From NCBI GenBank assembly GCA_035610365.1, contig CM069439.1, positions 20,535,533 to 20,599,532 of the forward strand: a stretch of DNA of 64,000 nucleotides, read 5' to 3'. Positions within the stretch are counted from its first letter, which is position 1; each line of letters opens with the position of its first letter. A program made the translations under genes and the position numbers. Shown here piece by piece: positions 52,593 through 64,000 of this stretch. Under the pieces are notes generated by a model. It made no database searches, was not told where the DNA came from, and saw only the letters and a list, made by a program, of their open reading frames with translations. Source of the DNA: Aquatica leii (Eukaryota > Arthropoda > Insecta > Coleoptera > Lampyridae).

Positions 52593-54519
52593 GTGAGTCA
52601 AAGATTCGCTTTTGTTTTTTTTTCGGTTTAGCCCTTCAAATTTAGGGGTGTAATAGATAGAACGTAGTCTCTTCCTTTTCGCCCCTAGTGTTTATCCCTT
52701 GACAGTTGGGCGCATTCTTTACAAAATTTTAGGGTCCGCAAATAATTATGGAATGTATCCGCTGAAGGTCGACCGTACCTGTCAGTAGAAATTCTGGAAT
52801 TTAATTTATTTTACTTTCATTTTTTGCTCGCAAAAGAGACACACCTCTTATCAGTTACACTATGTTAAGTAACACTGTTTCGAAAAAATACTGTGACAGT
52901 TTGGGCTCGATTTAGTTTGCATAAAAATAAACGAATTCATTCTTACTATGTTGTTGTATAATAGTAAAAGATTCTTTAGTTGTTTTTGTAGCGTACTTTC
53001 AGATTAATTTAAGTCGTTATGTAATTGGGCTTGAAACTGGCAGCTAATTAAAATCGAAAGTAGTGCAATAACTTCTATTTGGTTCGTTCTAGAGTGAGTG
53101 ACATAATTAAGGATGTGATATGTATCAGTCTTTTGTGTTTTTTTAAACAAATTTTAATATGTCACGCAGTAGAAGTTTTTCTAGATTAACATTTTTCCTA
53201 GCTGGTTTGACGAGAAAAATAACTGTTTTTGATTGTACAAGGAACAGTTAACTAAAATACCGTAGAATACATAATATCGCATTCTTGTTTGCTAATCTCT
53301 ACTATAATGCCTAATTATAATTCTATACGAAAAAAAATTCACTACTGTTCCTTTGCAGTGTAATAGCACGCATACTTATAACACTATCGAAACTTTGAAA
53401 ATTACGCTTGACAAAAACAATTCTCATTATCTTGTTAATTTCGCAAGTTAAGTAGTAATTGCAAAAATCACTTTCTCGCTATTGTTCCCTAAGCCTAAGT
53501 TGTTTGGTCGCTCGGTATATTTCAAACTCAATTTAAATAACCAAACATGTTTTAGGTAGATTTTTTGTCCTTTCTGCATTTTATAAAGGCACGCTGATAT
53601 ATGTTTTAAAGGTAGAAGGAATGCAGTTATTCCGGAATCTACATCTTTAAATTTTTATTGCGCGATACTACTCCAAATACATTTTTGCATATTCTTATCT
53701 TTTTTTTTTTTTGGAAAAATGTCTGCTAACTATAACATAATTTACATTTAACTTCCACCTTCATTGACATTTATTTTGAGTGTTTTTAAAGCATAGACAT
53801 TCGTGCGATTTTACTTTTAACCAAGCTCAACTAGAAAGACGAAGGAAGAAAATTGGAGTAAACATTTGTTACCACCATTGGTAATCAAAAAATTTTTTTT
53901 CTCACTAATTTCTAAGACCAACTACTCAAAAACAATTAATTTAGATTTAGCTTTTGACTTCCACTGTTCAGTCAGTTGTTTTTGATACATTCAGAAGTCA
54001 GATTAGAGACACTATCAAAAATTCTCTTTTAACTATCTGACAAGCTATGTTGCATTATTTTTTGATTACCTTTTAAAAATATGTGGGAAAAAGTTTTTTT
54101 AATTTTCAGATAACTTGTTTAGTCTTTTAGTGTTTGCTGATAATGTCGCTTATATAATTATCTTAAAAAAAGTTGTTTCTGAAATTTAAATGTGTAAGGC
54201 AATTAGTCTGACAGTAAAAAATGTGGCTTTTAAGTTTGTGTTTTTAATCTATTTTTTCTGTTAGTGGAATTTCTCTGCGTTTTTATTTGCCATAAACTTC
54301 GGAAAGCACCCAGTTATCTCTTTACTTATTAAAATAGTTTTTCGGTATGAGACTTTAAGAATCATGTCTTTCACTATGTTAGTTTTTGGATTCTTACTTT
54401 TCTACGTGTATTACAAGAAGTATTATGGGGAAAATTTTTCTTTACACTATAGCTTTGTTTCGACCGTTTTATTGTGAAACCTAGTTATCACTTCCATCAA
54501 ACTTTTCAGAAACTCTACC
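52593..54519. other. Gene-free AT-rich stretch
   Basis: No coding frame longer than chance, no inverted ends, no tandem array. It could be intron sequence if the candidate exon at 52546 is real. Confidence 0.4.
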
Positions 54520-55240
54520 ATTACTCCTCCGCTGTCGTTACAGTAATCGTTTCTAAGCATAAATAAGAGCGTATTGTTACATGGCCCATTCTTATTCTAG
54601 ACTAATTTTTCTGTAGTATGAAAACTAGTAATTATGGAAGCGTCTATACTAGAAGTCGTCTCAAATAATATTGGAAACGTTAATCATTTTTCGCGCAGTT
54701 ACCCCATTTGATAATCATAGGGGACCGCATTGTAAACAGAGTATTAAATGATATGAAACTAAAATTTTATCGGTTGGCTTTTATCTCTAAGGGAAATTAC
54801 CTATGAATCGTGTATCATAATTCCAAAACATTTAAAAACTAAAAACATACGTATGAATTTCGTTATCATGATTTTTGATAAGTTTTTTTGTAACATGAAC
54901 ATGCTTGTCGCGACAAATATGATGCACGTGCTTATCTTATCTACTAAATATGCGATATGTTTTGAAAAGATAAAGGTGGCGATTTGGGTGAAAAGATTTT
55001 TGAACAAATCTTATTTCGAAATTATCTAAGAATGTACTTTTACCCCAAATGTATTAGTTTTGAAATTTTTTTTTGTAATCGCTCAATTAGAAAAAGTAGC
55101 CTTAAGAAACTAAAACGTATCGTACGCTACTGTAAGTCTGTTTGCGGCGCAAGAGGCGGGATTTTACATATTGCGTTATACTTATAGTTGGTTTAACTAA
55201 ATAATTGTCAGTTTCTTGCACTGACTGAGTCTATGGGCAA
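54520..55240 (-). repeat. Putative 3' LTR of the BEL/Pao element
   Basis: Lies directly after the end of BEL/Pao pol (minus orientation), and its reverse complement matches the outer parts of 40484-42180 over most of its length. Precise ends are not clear: the expected TGT start is altered. Apparent frames here and at 41604-41819 give related but meaningless translations of the same repeat. Confidence 0.5.
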
Positions 55241-58200
55241 AGGACAAATTTTAGTAAATGCGCGGCGCACTACTTCTGACACTGTGCGTATAGACGCCAC
55301 TCGATTTCCAACCGGGATATAATTGCGCAATACGACCTAACTTCCAGCGTAGTGGAAGAACTAGCGTGATTTCCATTTTACGCGTTGTTGAAGTGTTGAA
55401 ACGTATTTTTTGCTCCAACGTTTTCATATGCGTTGATGTAACTGTTGTATACGTTGGTAGCAGGTAAGCCTGGATTCTTTCAGTTTGCTGACGTCCGGAT
55501 CCCGTAGAGACATGAGAGGTTTCTCAATAAGAAAGTAAGAAGAAGTTAAGGGATGTAGATCATTTGGATCGGAAGATAAGGGGGATAGTGGACGGCAATT
55601 AAGAGATGCTTCTACTTGAGCAAGTAAAGTGGTAAACTCCTCGTAAGTTAAAATTTCATTACCTACAGTTCGTTTGAATGATTTAATCCCAGCCTCCCAC
55701 AAACCTCCAAACTGAGGACTATGCGCGGGTATAAAATTCAGTTCCCTCACTAACAGCAGCGTCAGACAATGACAAACCATTTTTATTTAAAAATGTGGCT
55801 AATTCTTTAAGTTGAGAATTAGCGCCAGAAAAGTTAGTCCCGTTACCGGAGTAAACACGCAGGAATACAAAAACGTCGAAAGCTTCAGAAGACAAGCTTG
55901 TGGCTAACTCTAAGTGTACGGCTTTCGTAGCAAAGCAAACGGATAAACACAGATAAGACTTGTAAAGTTTGCATCCACGATTCTTGCGATCCTTAATTTG
56001 GAAAGGTCCGCCATAATCAACCCCCGTAATATAAAAAGGTGCGAAAGACTCTACACGAGATTGGGGTAGGTTTCCGATAGTGGGTGGTAGAAAGCTAGGC
56101 AATAGTTGAAAACACTCAATATAGTCATGGACTACCCGTTTGACAAGACATCGACCTGAAGTTATCAATAATCGATTTCTTAGCGAAGCAGTAATTAAGA
56201 GACCGCATGAAGTATTTGTAGATGCTCTCGACTAACAATAAGTTTAGAGATGTTTGCCAGTAATTAAAATAGGGTGTTTCCTATCAAAAGAAAATTGAGA
56301 GTTACGAAGACGTCCTCTAACACAAATGACACCATCATTATCTAAAAAAGGATTTAAACTGAAAAGTGCTGATGACCTCTTCATTGGCTTTTAATTGTTT
56401 TCATCTCGAAATGTTTCTATTTGAGATATTTTGACCAAACGCAAGAGAGCGGATCTTAACTCATTGATTGTGAAAGAGCTTTTATTACGATCTTTAAGCA
56501 AAGTAGAACAATTTTTGAGAAATCAAAGGCAAAAGGCTATCACCCTTTCCAAACGATTCAAATTGGAGTAGTTAGTGATTGGTATTGGAAAATCAACTAC
56601 TATAATATAAGATTTCAAGACCTTTTTTATTTCAGGAATGTTTGAACTTAGGAGAAAGATTTAGGTCATGTAACTTCTTTCTCTATCAAACATGATTGTC
56701 CGTCTCAGCACATCTCAAATATTGAGGAGTGATACTTCTAGATAGTAGATCGGCCGGATTATCTTTGGTAGGCACATGTTTTCAAATAGCATGGGACGTG
56801 CGTTCTTGTATGTTGGAAACGCGATTGCAAACAAAGGTTTATAAAAGATTCGGCTTAGTTTTAACCAACTAAGTACCATAATAGAATCCGACCATAGATA
56901 AATTGCAGAAGTTGTCATATTTAAAGCTTGAATTACTTGTCCAACTAGCTTGGATAAAAGAGCAGCGGCGCATAATTTGAGCCTTGGAATGGTGGTAGGT
57001 TTTAAGGGCGAAACCTTTGACTTTGCGCACAAGAGGTGTGATTGCATAAGACTGGTTTGATCAATAGATCTGACATATATGCAGGCCCCGTAGCCGTGCA
57101 TTGAGGCATCGCCAGAACGTCAATTGAATCTTTACATGAGACCTGCCTAGAAGCTTTTAAATTATTGAGGATAATTAAATCATTACGTTATGAACACCAC
57201 TTTAATAAGACATTGTTAGGAATAAGATCGTCTCACGACAATTTTTCCAACCACAACTGTTGTAAAAGGATCTTTGCACCAACTGTGCAAGGAGAAAGCA
57301 CCCCTAACGGGTCAAATATCTGCGAAATTTCAGAAAGCATAGACTTTTTTGTCGCCTTCTTAGCAGTTAATTGAAATATAGTAAAAATGAAGGTGTCTGT
57401 TTGGAATGACCAACCTAGACCAAGATTGCTAGTGTCATTATGCACCCGGGTGCAGTTCTGAAGTAGAAATTTCTGCAAGAACATTAGGGTTGTGGGATAC
57501 CCATTTTCGAAGATTAGAACAGCCTTTTTGTAAAACACGCAATTTTCGAGCAAATATTCTGAGCGTCGTCTAAGTTGTCAACACCAGTAAATACCACATA
57601 AAAATTGGATTTAATTATTAGAAAAATTAGTAGTCTAGTGAACTCACATTCTATGCCGAGTTGATGCCAGCAACGAATGACCAAAAACAAGACAGAAGTC
57701 GTACCATAGGTGACGATATTTAAATCGAAAACCTGGAGAGATTTTGACGGGTTTGAATATACCTTTGAGTGGCATCAATCAATATTTGCCGATACATTTT
57801 CTGAATGTCGGCGGACACAAGATAGGTATGCTTACGAAAACGAACTAGAATCGAGAATAGATTCTGGTGAATGGTTGGACCAACCATTTGAATGTCATTT
57901 AGCGAATGACCCGAAGATGTGGGAGAAGAGCGATTAAAGACGACACGAATTTTCGTCGTCAAGCTTCCTTCCTTTATTACTTCATGATGAGGAAGGTAAT
58001 ACGATTGTTCAAAAGATTGGGATTTTGAGAGGGACATATCTTCTAAACTTTGATATTTTTGCATGAACAAAGTATAGTGCTTTAAAAGCTCAGGTTTCTG
58101 GATCAACTGTATAAATGTTTTCCGGTCATAATGCATACGGTAATTTTCTCACTGAGCTGAACTGAGTAGGCTCACGTATCAATTTGTTCAGCAGAACAGT

Positions 58201-58245
58201 AGCCTCACTTAGATCACAGTTTTATCAATTATTCAACAGTGGAAC
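55241..58245 (-). pseudogene. BEL/Pao retrotransposon pol, decayed, 5'-truncated
   Basis: Minus strand. 57720-58136: RT start (YYLPHHEVIKEGSLTTKIRVVF, LNDIQMVGPTIHQNLFSILVRF, YLVSADIQKMYRQI). 57555-57720: palm with the YVDD motif decayed to FYVVFTGVDN. 57233-57553: MLSEISQIFDPLGVLSPCTV, typical of BEL. 56715-57101: RNase H (IPRLKLCAAALLSKLV, IYLWSDSIMVLSWLK). 55719-56168 and 55424-55780: integrase, with VDYGGPF (Asp kept), VYSGNGTNFSG (Asp to Gly in SDNGTNF) and FGGLWEAGIKSFK (Glu kept). End: KICPLP near 55245. No gag or 5' LTR is seen; truncated near 58245. Confidence 0.88.
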
Positions 58246-58884
58246 TAAGAAGTTCTCAGATAAGTTTACTTGAAATCTATTTTTGAACATTTGTAATATG
58301 TAGGTAATATTAGTGTTTGTAATATATAAAACTATAAAATACTTTTAACTGAATTGATGATTTATGGTTTGCTTCTGTTCCAGGGAACTAAAAAAGCACA
58401 TTTATAAACGATTTTGACAGTTTTTATTACCAGTTTTTCAGCACTAATTCTATAGTATACCGGATTTTTCTATAGTATACCGGACAGTTTTCACAGTATT
58501 CGATTTTCATGCAAACCACACGAAGTAGTGTCTTTTTTGCTATATTTTCTGATAAAACTAATTCAGGTGTCGAACGTTGCATAACTCATTTGACAAACTA
58601 TTACTCGACAAGTATCTCGTACTCGGCGAAGTTTAACTACACAGATAGAGAACGCATTCGGTCAGAAAAGGATTTAATTAATTGTTAATGCAATGTAGTT
58701 AGTGAAAATTTTCTAAATGAAGATAAAGCACAAAATAAGTTAACTTTAAGAAAAGCAGGTGGCGGGTATCTTAAGAAAGTCAAAGCGGAATGACCTCTTA
58801 AATTTTCAAGTTTGTCACCGCGCAGTTGCTCGGTCCGGACACGAGATACTTGTTAAGCAGTAACTAATAAACTTTTTGTTAAGA
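58246..58884. other. Gene-free stretch with a short tandem repeat
   Basis: TTCTATAGTATACCGGA occurs at 58448-58464 and 58468-58484 (period 20). Nothing else was recognised. Confidence 0.5.
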
Positions 58885-60345
58885 TACGGTCTTCCCAAGA
58901 TACACAAAGAAGAAGTGTCCCTTCGACCGATAGTGAGCACTATCAATTCACCGACCCAATCGTTAGCACGTTATCTAGCTTTAAAATTTTGCCGTTGACA
59001 GGAAATACAGAAACACACATTAAAGATTCTACAGACTTTGTAGAGAAGAACTTGCGTATAACAAAAGTCAGTTTTGACGTGGTATTTTTACTAAAGTCCC
59101 GGTCGACGAAGTGTTGTTTTTGCTCAAGGAGGGAATTACTGAAGAAGTTCTGCTCATCGAACTCTGTCTTAAAAACACATATTTCAGTTATAACAACTTA
59201 TTTAAACAAGTAGATGAGCGGCGATGGGTTTACCGCTCTCCTGTTATAGCTAATATTTTGAAACTGAAATTATGAAAAAAGTTGAGTTAGAACCAAATAC
59301 TTGGTTCAGATATGTTGACGGTACGTTTGTTGTATGACTTCATGGCAAAGATAAACTTCAGTTCCTTCAACATTTAAATTCTGCACATAATAACATTAAA
59401 TTTACTATTGAGTTAGAACATAACAGCAGTCTAGCCTTTCTTGATGTACTGGTGATAAAGAAAAATAACAGAAAAGTGAGGCATTCCGTTTATAGAAAGA
59501 AAACGCATACTAATAGATACTAAAACGCCAAATCTCACCACCATCCAGTACAGAGAATGAAAATCTACAAAAGGAAAAGGAAACTCTGTTGGAGTTTCTA
59601 CAACAAAATGGATACGGGTTCAAAGAGATCCAAAAGGTATGCGAAAGAGCAGTCAATTCAAACGTCAAAGAAGACTTATCCTACTAGCATCGGTTGTTTA
59701 CCACACTGTGGGTTCAACAGACAATATAAGCAGAGCGCTAAAGAAATGCCTTTACGACTGAGAATACCCTGAACAATTGGTTCAAATCTGTTAAACACAC
59801 CGAAGGTTACAAAATTTTTTGTGCCTGTAGATCAAATTATATAGGACAAACGAGACGCTCTATTCAAGTTAGAGTAAAAGAATATATGACTGACTGCAAA
59901 AACCGCAGTTACAAAGGCAGCACGTGTAGAATTAAGAACACACGCTAAACTAAAGTGGCTAGAACTCTTTTCTACTTTCCCAGACTAATCTGCGAACTTG
60001 TGGAAATGGAAAAACATCCAAATAATATGAACCGGGAAGACTGTTTAAACTAAACAAATCTTTGCTACTAGTACTACATCTTCTAAGACAAAGATCAATC
60101 TTCTCGGAAAGGACACAAATTCTTACGCCGAGTATAATAACGAAGGCAAGCGGTAACAAAAAGTGAAAATCCGTTAATTACCTGATCGCTAATGATATAA
60201 ATATATAAACTTTTTCACTACAGTGCAATGTCTTGCGAAACGTCAGTTTGTTTAAGTTCTTGAACGACAATACGACAAAGGCCAAATTCTACTTCTTGTT
60301 TTAGTTCTCAAGGAGATACTATGACTAATCCTAAAAAGTCTGAGT
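58885..60345 (+). pseudogene. Penelope-like A, second copy (A2), decayed
   Basis: Same family as 7330-12950. RT pieces: [38 protein letters not shown] (YVDD to YVDG) and SLAFLDVLVIKKN. Connection and endonuclease follow (a GTCAAAGAAGACTTATC stretch at 59662 shows the intact form of the target used by the B pair in the first copy). GIY-YIG is almost unreadable (SNYIGQTRRSIQVRVKEY). The terminal region has one TATA-rich unit and GCGAAACGTCAG, but the CTGAAGA strand of the hammerhead is lost. Confidence 0.82.
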
Positions 60346-63300
60346 TAAGATTCTATAAAACTGGTGGAGGTTAATAACAGTTTTCAGATCGGACCATTGA
60401 ATATTTTTTTTTAGTTTTTTCGTTGGCGAGTTAGACAAAAGCGGACACTCTTGGTTTCGTTATAGTCCCGGTACCATGGAGTTTCTTTCTCAATAAAAAT
60501 TCAAGTAATGGAATGTGAGTAAAATACAAACTTTGCACCCTTCTTCAATGTCTTATTAAATTTAAATTACTCCCGATGGATGCAACGTTTTTCAGACTAC
60601 CTGGATTTGGTTTGCTACGGACAAATCGTTTTACTCCACAGGCACCTGGCATCATCAATGGCTACTGTATTTTTTTTGGCAACGACAAGCGAGGTTGTTT
60701 AGTTCTATCCAGAAAAGATCTTACTAGTCACAGTTGATTACTTTGGTGCTCATTACCTGAGACTTTTTTGTCAATAAGAATTTTTAAATTACTTCTGATG
60801 GAAAAAAATCTATCTCTGGTCATTGTTACGGCAATTGTCTACACTCTAGTAATTTTCGCTCAGTACATTTTAATATGAGAATATTCCAGTACCGTATTAA
60901 AAATACTATGCCGAAAAATGTTTTTGTTTCTTCCACTGTCAAATTTAAAGTTTTGTTATGCGTTTGCATGTATTTCACATTCATCAAATCTTATTAAAAT
61001 TTCCGTTATCAAATTACATAAAAAAATCTTGAAATTTACTGACTATACATCTTTAAAAAGACCCCAATCATGCTTCGGTCGTGTGAAATTTGTGAAACAA
61101 TGTTTAATATGTGTGGTAAACTTACTCCATTAAAAAAGAGCGAAAAGGTAATTTCGAGTATTCATTGGGCCTGTACTCATACTTTGGTGTGATTGTCAAA
61201 AATTGAGACAAACCTTAGGTCCGATATGTGATATGTAGTACATGCGTCAGATTTTTGAAGGATTAGTTATCTGGATATCTATTGCAATAATATTTTTGAA
61301 GTTTTTGGGAAACTTCATGTACTCGCCGTTTGGAGATAATTCATAGATTTGACAAAAACTACCTTGCAACATGTTCTTTTCCGCAATGGAGACTTTTGTC
61401 CTTTTATTCGAAAAATTTTGCCAGAGTACGAAGACTATTCTTGGAATCCCCGTTATTGTTTTGGGTATGCAAACGAGTTATACCACATACTATAGTTTTT
61501 TCATGTTTTTGGGGTAGCTGCGATAATCAAAACCATTAAGTTCAGCAGCAGTGGCAACTTGTACACCAGGAAAAGACAATGTACATCAATTTTTACTAGA
61601 AAAATTAAATATTATATCATCGCTGCATGTAAAACTGGGACTAACGAAAAGCTTGCTAATGTGACAGCTTAAATTACATTTGAGAAACTCACAGCAGAGT
61701 AAAAAGCTATTTTTGTTGGACTCCGGATATGAGAAATAGTAAGTCCTAGAAACTACATTAACGTGTTGGAAAATGCAACGTTGGGCGTTCATAGTGCACG
61801 TTCTTGCCAGTTTTTTGGATAACACAAAAGTAGAATGTGATAGAAATTCGTAATGGATATGAAACGGGTATTTTACGGTATGGCTACAATATGTCTACAC
61901 ATTCTACATTATCACTTGGATTTTTGTTCGGATAATATGGGCGACGTTGTTGATAAAATGGTAAAACTGTTCTATGGTAAATGGAATTCTCCAATGGTAA
62001 TGGATATTAAGAAAGAAATTTGTGGATAATCTTATACAATGCAATATCTCGTCACATAGAAAAGGTTTCAAAATACAAAAAATCGTATTATTGAATTATC
62101 GAACTACGGGTAGGAAATTTTCAAAACCAAGAAAAATATGAAAATACTAAGAAATAACACTCGAAAACTTTTTTATCTTGGAAAAAAGTCTTTCTCTAAT
62201 TCAAGCAAAAATTTTTATTATTCAATAAATAAAACTTTATTTTCTTCTTTCTCTGGCAATTTTGCGATGTTGTTATTGCTTATTTATAATCTTTTGGACT
62301 TCCTTTCATATTTTTTCTGTGATTTTTTACAAATTGTTAGGTTTTGTTGCTAAATAGTATTTTTTTGTACGATTCTGTTAAATTTTGGTTAGTTGGTTAA
62401 TCATTATCGTTTATCTGCGAAATTAATGCAATTGATGTCAATAATTCGTTAAATATTAATCATGTTATGTTTTTTAGGAAAGTACCTGCGACTTGTTTCT
62501 TTGAATTACACTTGTAATTTTACTAAGTCTTTATTTTTAACTTTTATTCAGTTTTTTAGGACTTTGGTGTTGCACTAAATTATTCAAGTTTTGTGTTACT
62601 TTTTTTTGCTCAAGCCAAGTAGTTAATACATTTTTTTTTTGGTAATGAAGTCAACAAGTTTGGCACAATACATCCAATTTCTCTCTTTATAGAAAGCTAG
62701 TATTTCGAGCATGTAGTAGTTTTATTATATTTGTAAATGCTATTTTAGTTGAAAGAAAACAAGTTTGTTCTATTTGTTTAAAACTTGTCAGACACTCGTT
62801 GAATCAATTTTTTTGGTTTTTGGACTGTGGGCAGAGAAATTTGTCTGCAATGATTGATTGATTGATTAAAAATCTGTTACATCAAGAAAAAGTATGAATA
62901 ATAAATAATTTATCTTTTCTTTTGTAGTGAGTAAAAGTGGATACATGTCGAATTTTTTGTAAAGCATTATTACTGTTATTTATATGTTAACCTCTTCTTT
63001 TAAATGTGAATATTTAAATTATATGCAAATAAACTATTAAATATTAATTTACTATTGATTCTTCTTTAGACGTAACATGAATTGATATTTATGTGACATT
63101 AATAAAAGTCAATAACATACTTATACTTTTTATAGTAATGCTATTATAATCTGCTTTGCAGCGCATCAATGATCAATGTCTCTTCAAAATTTCTTTAGCT
63201 CGTAATATGTAACGTTACGGTTCTTCATGAAAATACAATGGAATTACGTTTATTAATTACTTTCTAAAATAATAGCAGTAAGGAAAATACTAACGCGTGA

Positions 63301-64000
63301 ACTTTCTCGCACCGATGTTATTGTTTGGGTAATAGAATAACATCGCAACAAAGAGTTTTAAAGCAAAATATTTAGCAATTAAGTTTTTATCGTTCAACTA
63401 TTGTGCTTTCTGTTTTTTGGCATTCATTGTCAACTACTTTTTATACTCATTAAGGACACCTTGTCTTTTTTTGTACTAAATTATTGCTTAAATGGGAGAT
63501 AATTTATGCTAAATGAACAAGAAACAACTAGACAGATTTGGAATAGTCTGTTGATGCAACATCATTAAATGACACAATAGGTATTATTGAATAATATAAA
63601 GTAATTAAAATTATAGAATAAGTTCCCACAGAGTACAATTTTTTAATCACTTGTCGTCTCTTTCAACGACTCCTTACTAAACGCATAGTCATTTTTGGAA
63701 TTTGGGCTTGGTTCATTTTAAATTAGTGTTTAAAAAAAATGTACAAAACTAATAAGGAAATCGTTTTTTTTATAAAGAGAAGTTTTTTGTTTATAAACTA
63801 AATTAAGCAAAAACTACCAACTTTAGCTTGTTACAAGTCAATTATGTTTTCACTACCACATGTAACTGTTTTATCAAATTGTTTCATACAGGATGTGGTA
63901 TATTTGGATACTTTTCAAATTATAATTGACTTGTTTTTATAAATACAATGGAATCGTTTTAAAATTGTTTACTTTATCAATCTCAATTTTTTTCTTATAA
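60346..64000. other. Gene-free AT-rich stretch to the right edge
   Basis: No convincing gene, RNA or transposon end. Minor items: two diverged TCAATAAAAATT..AATGG-like blocks near 60490 and 60770, and (ATTG)4 at about 62850-62868. Frames here are short and of skewed composition. Confidence 0.45.

Noticed and set aside
62138..62353. Hydrophobic frame near the right end
   Set aside because: Composition follows the T-rich DNA; no signal, motif or splice context.
1..64000. CRISPR array, bacterial operon or prophage
   Set aside because: No regularly spaced repeats; spliced gene, GIY-YIG/PLE, hAT, BEL and LINE content show a eukaryotic genome.

Overview
This is an AT-rich eukaryotic window, almost certainly from an arthropod and most likely an insect. 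The only host gene recognised with confidence is the 3' end of a RUN-domain protein (1-739, + strand), most like RUNDC1. It is split by three introns of 47-49 nt, a size common in insects such as beetles; species cannot be fixed from the sequence. Most of the remaining recognisable sequence is transposable elements, mostly old, nested and broken.

Layout. 1-739: RUN-domain gene tail. 1.4-2.2 kb and 3.6-7.3 kb: two decayed, oppositely oriented copies of one Ty3/Gypsy family, the second holding a 213-bp hAT MITE with a perfect 8-bp target duplication. 7.3-12.9 kb: a Penelope-like element (PLE family A) split by a 3.8-kb head-to-head inverted pair of a second PLE family (B). 14.6-19.9 kb: another head-to-head PLE pair (family D/E), interrupted by a family C composite (11-bp duplication) and by a LINE (14-bp duplication). 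19.9-22.0 kb: a DNA transposon with long inverted repeats. 24.0-25.7 kb: a deleted mariner and a Tc1-like element. 25.7-27.5 kb: a LINE. 27.5-30.0 kb: a DNA transposon with CACTGG termini, a TTA duplication and an almost complete protein of a poorly described family. 32.4-35.8 kb: a LINE carrying a 599-bp hAT MITE. 38.7-51.3 kb: a family C PLE cluster, one copy carrying a 3.5-kb hAT element. 54.5-58.2 kb: a BEL/Pao element. 58.9-60.3 kb: a second family A PLE. 60.3-64.0 kb: no recognisable gene.

The main theme is the PLEs. Families A, B and C carry a hammerhead-ribozyme-like core (CTGANGA, stem II, GAAACGTY) in the terminal region, and D/E has a degenerate version. In each the would-be stem III is the self-complementary tetranucleotide ACGU (AGCU in D/E), which suits a dimeric ribozyme. 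In family C the ribozyme core overlaps an ATG that opens the long reading frame, and the 3' untranslated region holds two tandem hairpins of the same shape. Four times, 5'-truncated copies are joined to an inverted copy at the truncation point, with 3' ends facing outward.

Two gene-free stretches hold possible host gene starts: an untranslated first exon near 13.2-13.4 kb next to an NRF1-type palindrome, and a short exon at 52.5 kb encoding a signal-peptide-like start followed by a splice donor. Both are inferences from sequence signals alone.
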